Shown here piece after piece: positions 6,587-8,807 of a stretch of 8,807 nt of DNA; the first letter of the stretch is position 1, and each line of letters starts with the position of its first letter. The stretch lies in contig CAZRIE010000148.1 of the NCBI GenBank assembly GCA_964600075.1, positions 1 to 8,807 of the forward strand, given 5' to 3'. The notes beneath the pieces are model-generated. The model saw only the letters and a program-made list of their open reading frames with translations, made no database searches and was not told the origin of the DNA. This DNA is from CAZRIE01 sp964600075 (GTDB taxonomy: Bacteria; Bacteroidota; Bacteroidia; Flavobacteriales; Flavobacteriaceae). Position numbers and translations under genes: made by a program.

Positions 6587-6688
6587 ATGAAAGAAAAAAC
6601 TACACTTAATGACTATATGGTATATACCTTTTGTGCATTTTGCTTTGTATGGTCGTTCTACGTGATATTCTTTAAAACGGTACCTTAA
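6587..6688 (+). CDS. Probable 33-aa single-helix membrane protein upstream of a strong terminator
   Basis: The frame starts 'MKEKTTLNDY' and continues into one hydrophobic, aromatic-rich helix (about residues 11-29, with two cysteines in 'CAFCF') ending 'FFKTVP'. The charged start and helix suggest a tiny inner-membrane protein with a short tail. Support for a real gene is positional: a perfect intrinsic terminator on the same strand begins 24 nt after the TAA, and no other plus-strand gene lies within 1.6 kb upstream that it could serve. An in-frame ATG at 6500 would add 29 polar residues; I prefer 6587 because the protein then has a compact start directly before the helix. No family is recognised. 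An untranslated small RNA ending at this terminator is the alternative. Confidence 0.45.
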   Translation: MKEKTTLNDYMVYTFCAFCFVWSFYVIFFKTVP

Positions 6689-6712
6689 GTAATCATGGCA
6701 TCAACATAAGTG

Positions 6713-6749
6713 GCGGCTCCGAAAACTTATTTTTTTGGAGCCGCTTTTT
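6713..6749 (+). terminator. Intrinsic terminator
   Basis: A perfect 8-bp GC-rich stem, GCGGCTCC (6713-6720) and GGAGCCGC (6737-6744), is followed at once by TTTTT (6745-6749). The A and T runs inside the loop can lengthen the stem. The T-tract is on the plus strand only, so it ends a plus-strand transcript coming from the 6500-6688 area and insulates the gene at 6849. Confidence 0.88.
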
Positions 6750-6848
6750 CTATAAAACATTTTCAGCAAAGTTCAAGATTGATTTTATCAATTTCTTATC
6801 GTAATTTCTACGTTCAATTCAAAAGATTATTTTAAAATCAATCCGAAA

Positions 6849-7937
6849 ATGAAAAAAAAACGACGTACATTTTTAAAACAGGCAGTTGTGATGGCAGCAT
6901 CTACAGCGTTCGCACCCAACGCGCTATGGTCTGCGACCCGACCACAAAAAGAAAAACTCGGTATCGCCTTGGTAGGCTTGGGCTATTATAGTACAGACCT
7001 GTTGGCACCTGCACTACAGCTGACCCAAAATTGTGAACTAAGGGGAATAGTTACTGGGAGTCCTGAAAAGATTTCTGTTTGGCAGCAGAAGTACGGCATT
7101 GCCGATAAGAACGTCTACAACTACGACAATTTTGACGATATTTCAAACAATCCCGATATTGACGTGGTCTATGTGGTTCTGCCCCCATCAATGCATGCAG
7201 AATATACCATACGAGCGGCTAAAGCAGGTAAACATGTGTGGTGCGAAAAGCCGATGGCACCATCGGTCGCCGAATGTGAGGCCATGATTAAGGCGTGTAG
7301 CACTAATAAAGTAAAATTGGCCATTGGTTACCGATGTCAGCACGATCCCAATATTCAGGCCTATATGAAAGCTGCCAAAGAAAGACCATTCGGAAAAGTA
7401 TTGATGGTGAGCTCTGCCGCCGGGTATTTTGATGGACGTACCGATCACTGGAAACAGAAAAAAGCTATGGGTGGCGGTGTCATGGGCGATATGGGTGTAT
7501 ATACATTACAAGGTGCGCGATTGGCTACGGGCGAAGAGCCCATTTCAGTCTTGGCACAGACCTATACAACAAGACCCGAGGTGTACCATGAAGTTGAGGA
7601 AACTGCAATGTATCAACTCGAATTCCCAAGCGGGGCACGTGCCGCATGCCATACCAGTTTCGGTATTCAGATGAACTATTTGAAAATCAATTATGAAAAG
7701 GGGTGGTTACAAATGGAACCCCATTCGTCCTATAAGGGAAATAAGGGTCTCATGTCAGACGGAACCGAAATCAACTTCCCAATTGAAAACCAACAGGCCA
7801 AACAAATGGACGAAGATGCTGCGGCACTGATGAACAAAACCGATTTGCTCGTACCCGGTGAAGAAGGACTTCGCGACATTCGTGTTGTCGAAGCCGTATA
7901 CAGGTCGGCAGCTAGCAGTACATTGGTCAAGATTTAG
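6849..7937 (+). CDS. Tat-exported Gfo/Idh/MocA-family NAD(P)-dependent oxidoreductase (glucose-fructose oxidoreductase-like)
   Basis: A 362-aa sugar-type oxidoreductase probably acting in the periplasm. The N-terminus 'KKKRRTFLKQ' followed by a mild hydrophobic stretch and 'ALWSA' (25-29) is a twin-arginine signal. The Rossmann fold begins at 'GIALVGLGYYS' (38-48, G43-x-G45). 'CEKPMA' (132-137) carries the family's E-K-P with catalytic-site K134, and 'GGGVMGDMGVY' (208-218) supplies D214 and Y218, the D-x3-Y pair of the glucose-fructose oxidoreductase class. The length and the C-terminal 'DIRVVEAVYRSA' are normal. Tat export fits a cofactor bound before secretion, as known for Zymomonas GFOR. 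The substrate cannot be read from sequence: no polysaccharide-degradation genes are adjacent. It stands alone between two terminators. A weak promoter-like pair (TTG 6779-6781, TAATTTCT 6802-6809) lies ahead of it. Confidence 0.93.
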   Translation: MKKKRRTFLKQAVVMAASTAFAPNALWSATRPQKEKLGIALVGLGYYSTDLLAPALQLTQNCELRGIVTGSPEKISVWQQKYGIADKNVYNYDNFDDISNNPDIDVVYVVLPPSMHAEYTIRAAKAGKHVWCEKPMAPSVAECEAMIKACSTNKVKLAIGYRCQHDPNIQAYMKAAKERPFGKVLMVSSAAGYFDGRTDHWKQKKAMGGGVMGDMGVYTLQGARLATGEEPISVLAQTYTTRPEVYHEVEETAMYQLEFPSGARAACHTSFGIQMNYLKINYEKGWLQMEPHSSYKGNKGLMSDGTEINFPIENQQAKQMDEDAAALMNKTDLLVPGEEGLRDIRVVEAVYRSAASSTLVKI

Positions 7938-7985
7938 CAAGAATCAAGCTGGTCGGTTCTCGACAACATTATTGGCAAACAAAAT

Positions 7986-8036
7986 AAAAACCCAACTCTT
8001 TGGGGAAAATCCCCAAAAATTATGGGGTTTTTTTTT
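7986..8036 (+). terminator. Intrinsic terminator of the Gfo/Idh/MocA gene, with alternative stems
   Basis: AAAAACCC (7986-7993) can pair with GGGTTTTT (8025-8032), closing over an inner hairpin TTTGGGG/CCCCAAA (7999-8005 / 8011-8017). Alternatively CCCCA (8011-8015) pairs with TGGGG (8023-8027) directly before nine Ts (8028-8036). Both forms put a G-rich arm next to a T-tract, and the element lies 48 nt after the TAG of the oxidoreductase gene, so termination on the plus strand is very likely. Confidence 0.85.
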
Positions 8037-8090
8037 CGATATTTTAGTAATCTGTAATTAAATTCGTTCAAAAAAATAAGATACCTTACT

Positions 8091-8189
8091 ATGAAGTTTA
8101 AAGATAAACTTACCTACATCTACGTGGCTTTCAATGTTGTATTTATTATTATGATGACTATTTTCTTAATTTATAGTTATCCTTTTTAG
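8091..8189 (+). CDS. Possible 32-aa single-helix membrane protein
   Basis: The frame starts 'MKFKDKLTY', a basic amphipathic head, runs into one hydrophobic helix (about residues 10-28) and ends 'YSYPF' before TAG. The positive start and uninterrupted helix make a well-formed small membrane protein oriented N-in. It lies 55 nt after the terminator at 7986-8036, so it needs its own promoter; TAAATTCG at 8059-8066 matches five of six fixed positions of TAnnTTTG, but the expected upstream TTG is only TCG (8036-8038). 'AATAAG' lies 10 nt before the ATG. A perfect inverted repeat 110 nt downstream could end its transcript. No family is recognised. It has the same size and layout as the candidate at 6587. 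Confidence 0.45.
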   Translation: MKFKDKLTYIYVAFNVVFIIMMTIFLIYSYPF

Positions 8190-8556
8190 AGACTTCTTGC
8201 CTGTTGTCATTTCTATTGTTCCCAAATTCGTTAACAGCAGAAAAATACTAACAACCGTTAATTTTTCGGTTCAGGACTAACAGGTCTCACAAGCCCAGTA
8301 ACCAACAGACCACAACCTAAATAGGTTGTGGTCTGTTGGTTGAAACAAATAAATGAACTACAAAAATTCCTAGCGACATTCTATCTAAAGTCGAGCTCGT
8401 TGGAGCATCGCAGTAAGGGTATCATCAGCTTTCTAGCATCTAAAGAAATTATAATGGCAAGCCTATATTCGCCTATTGATAAATCAAACAAATTCATATA
8501 AAATACCACTCCATTAACCATAGCTCTTTTGTGAAGCCATCAAATAATAGAAATAT
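8190..8556. other. Intergenic region with a perfect inverted repeat
   Basis: 367 nt with no convincing gene. It contains a small AACCG/CGGTT hairpin (8253-8257 / 8267-8271), the 20-bp inverted repeat at 8300-8341, and the leader of the peroxiredoxin gene. In the leader, TTGATA (8476-8481) and TATAAA (8497-8502), separated by 15 nt, form a weak sigma70-like pair. The more typical Bacteroidota TAnnTTTG box is not seen. Confidence 0.5.
8300..8341. repeat. Perfect 20-bp inverted repeat with almost no loop
   Basis: The arm starting AACCAACAGACCACAACC (8300-8317) is followed by its exact complement (8324-8341). With the T-A and A-T pairs inside, the stem is 20 bp closed by only AA (8320-8321). No T-tract flanks it on either strand. 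It sits between a plus-strand tiny ORF and a plus-strand peroxiredoxin gene. A U-less terminator or an mRNA 3'-end stabilising hairpin is the simplest reading; a protein-binding palindrome or a dispersed repeat copy is possible. Confidence 0.7.
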
Positions 8557-8807
8557 ATGAACGACCTTCAAGAATTTCAAAAGTTAGTTATAGCAAATGC
8601 GTCTCAAGTAAAAGGCCTATTAAAAGGGGACAACGCCCCTGATTTCGACTTAACAAATGCATTTGGCAAAAAAGTATCGCTTTTCGAAGAGCTAAAATCA
8701 GGGATTGTTATCATTAAATTCTACCGAGGGGAATGGTGCCCGATTTGTAACCTAGATTTAAGGGAAATACAAAAGTATCTACCGCAAATCAAAGCTTTCG
8801 GTGCCTC
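8557..8807 (+). CDS. Peroxiredoxin-like AhpC/TSA-family protein, 3' end cut by window
   Basis: The first 83 codons of a thioredoxin-fold peroxidase are present. 'KGDNAPDFDLTNAFGKKVSL' (residues 23-42) is the usual start of the AhpC/TSA fold, and 'FYRGEWCPICNLDLREIQ' (55-72) carries the catalytic C61-x-x-C64. The 'FYRGxWCPxCNLxLR' form is typical of the peroxiredoxin-like subfamily annotated next to the bacterioferritin comigratory group, which probably reduces hydroperoxides in the cytoplasm. The N-terminal helix before the fold is shorter (about 22 residues) than in many relatives, which carry 40 or more. A stop codon (TAG 8548-8550) lies just upstream in frame, so the ATG at 8557 is the only start. 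There is no signal peptide and no clear Shine-Dalgarno site. The resolving region lies outside the window. Confidence 0.9.
   Translation, partial: MNDLQEFQKLVIANASQVKGLLKGDNAPDFDLTNAFGKKVSLFEELKSGIVIIKFYRGEWCPICNLDLREIQKYLPQIKAFGA

Larger units (their letters stand above)
6099..6848. other. 750-nt region without a large gene: hairpins, two tiny candidate ORFs, one terminator
   Basis: No protein gene of ordinary size is visible on either strand. It holds a bulged hairpin (6166-6213), two overlapping alternative stems (6252-6267 and 6264-6308), a 7-bp AAAACAG/CTGTTTT hairpin (6415-6436), a CCATTTAAA direct repeat (6447-6455 and 6465-6473), candidate small membrane ORFs on the minus (6251-6349) and plus (6587-6688) strands, and an intrinsic terminator (6713-6749). 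The last 99 nt are the leader of the Gfo/Idh/MocA gene. The promoter sites are not convincing. Confidence 0.6.

Noticed and set aside
8254..8274. A second LytTR-like pair (ACCGTTAAT and TCGGTTCAG).
   Set aside because: The copies are only 12 bp apart and poorly matched to each other; they are better explained as the arms of a small AACCG/CGGTT hairpin.
8381..8497. Minus-strand frame of 38 codons in the peroxiredoxin leader.
   Set aside because: No hydrophobic or domain signature beyond a short run, no terminator or ribosome site, and it overlaps the region needed for the peroxiredoxin promoter.
1..8807. CRISPR array, tRNA/rRNA genes, insertion sequence or prophage.
   Set aside because: No regularly spaced repeats, no tRNA- or rRNA-like segments and no transposase or phage protein frames were seen on either strand.

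Overview
The window looks like a chromosomal stretch of a Flavobacteriia-type Bacteroidota, probably marine. The evidence is a moderately AT-rich sequence, starts without clear Shine-Dalgarno sites, long A/T-flanked hairpin terminators, a Tat-signal Gfo/Idh/MocA oxidoreductase and a membrane protein carrying the 'L-x-x-L-H-W-P' motif seen in GldL-like flavobacterial proteins. The genus cannot be told from the sequence alone.

Left third (60-3563, minus strand): a tight four-gene operon, transcribed Nramp-like transporter, pxpA, pxpB, pxpC. The last three encode the ATP-dependent 5-oxoprolinase that opens 5-oxoproline (pyroglutamate) to glutamate. The genes abut or overlap (TAA/ATG adjacent, a GTGA overlap, an 8-nt overlap), so they are probably translationally coupled. 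The transporter has the Nramp fold signature but has lost the metal ligands of TM1 and TM6. With its neighbours this suggests it imports 5-oxoproline or a related solute instead of Mn2+/Fe2+.

Middle (3564-4973, plus strand): a 386-nt divergent intergenic region holds a near-perfect 15-bp direct repeat resembling LytTR-type operators. It precedes a two-gene unit. The first gene encodes a 147-aa protein with a Cys/His zinc-site N-terminus and a DUF559/Vsr-like nuclease-fold domain. The second encodes a 187-aa six-helix membrane protein built from a threefold repeated motif. Neither is characterised as far as I can tell.

Convergent to these (5010-6098, minus) is an astacin-type (M12A) zinc metalloprotease with a C-terminal PPC-like beta domain and no visible signal peptide.

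Right third: a 750-nt region (6099-6848) without a large gene contains several hairpins, a convincing intrinsic terminator, and two possible 32-33 aa single-helix proteins on opposite strands. Then come a Tat-exported Gfo/Idh/MocA oxidoreductase (6849-7937), its terminator, a third possible 32-aa single-helix protein (8091-8189), a 20-bp nearly loop-less perfect inverted repeat (8300-8341), and the start of an AhpC/TSA-type peroxiredoxin cut by the window end.

The most interesting items are the Nramp-like transporter without metal ligands, the small zinc/nuclease-fold protein with its repeat-built membrane partner and operator-like repeats, and the group of tiny membrane ORFs tied to terminators.
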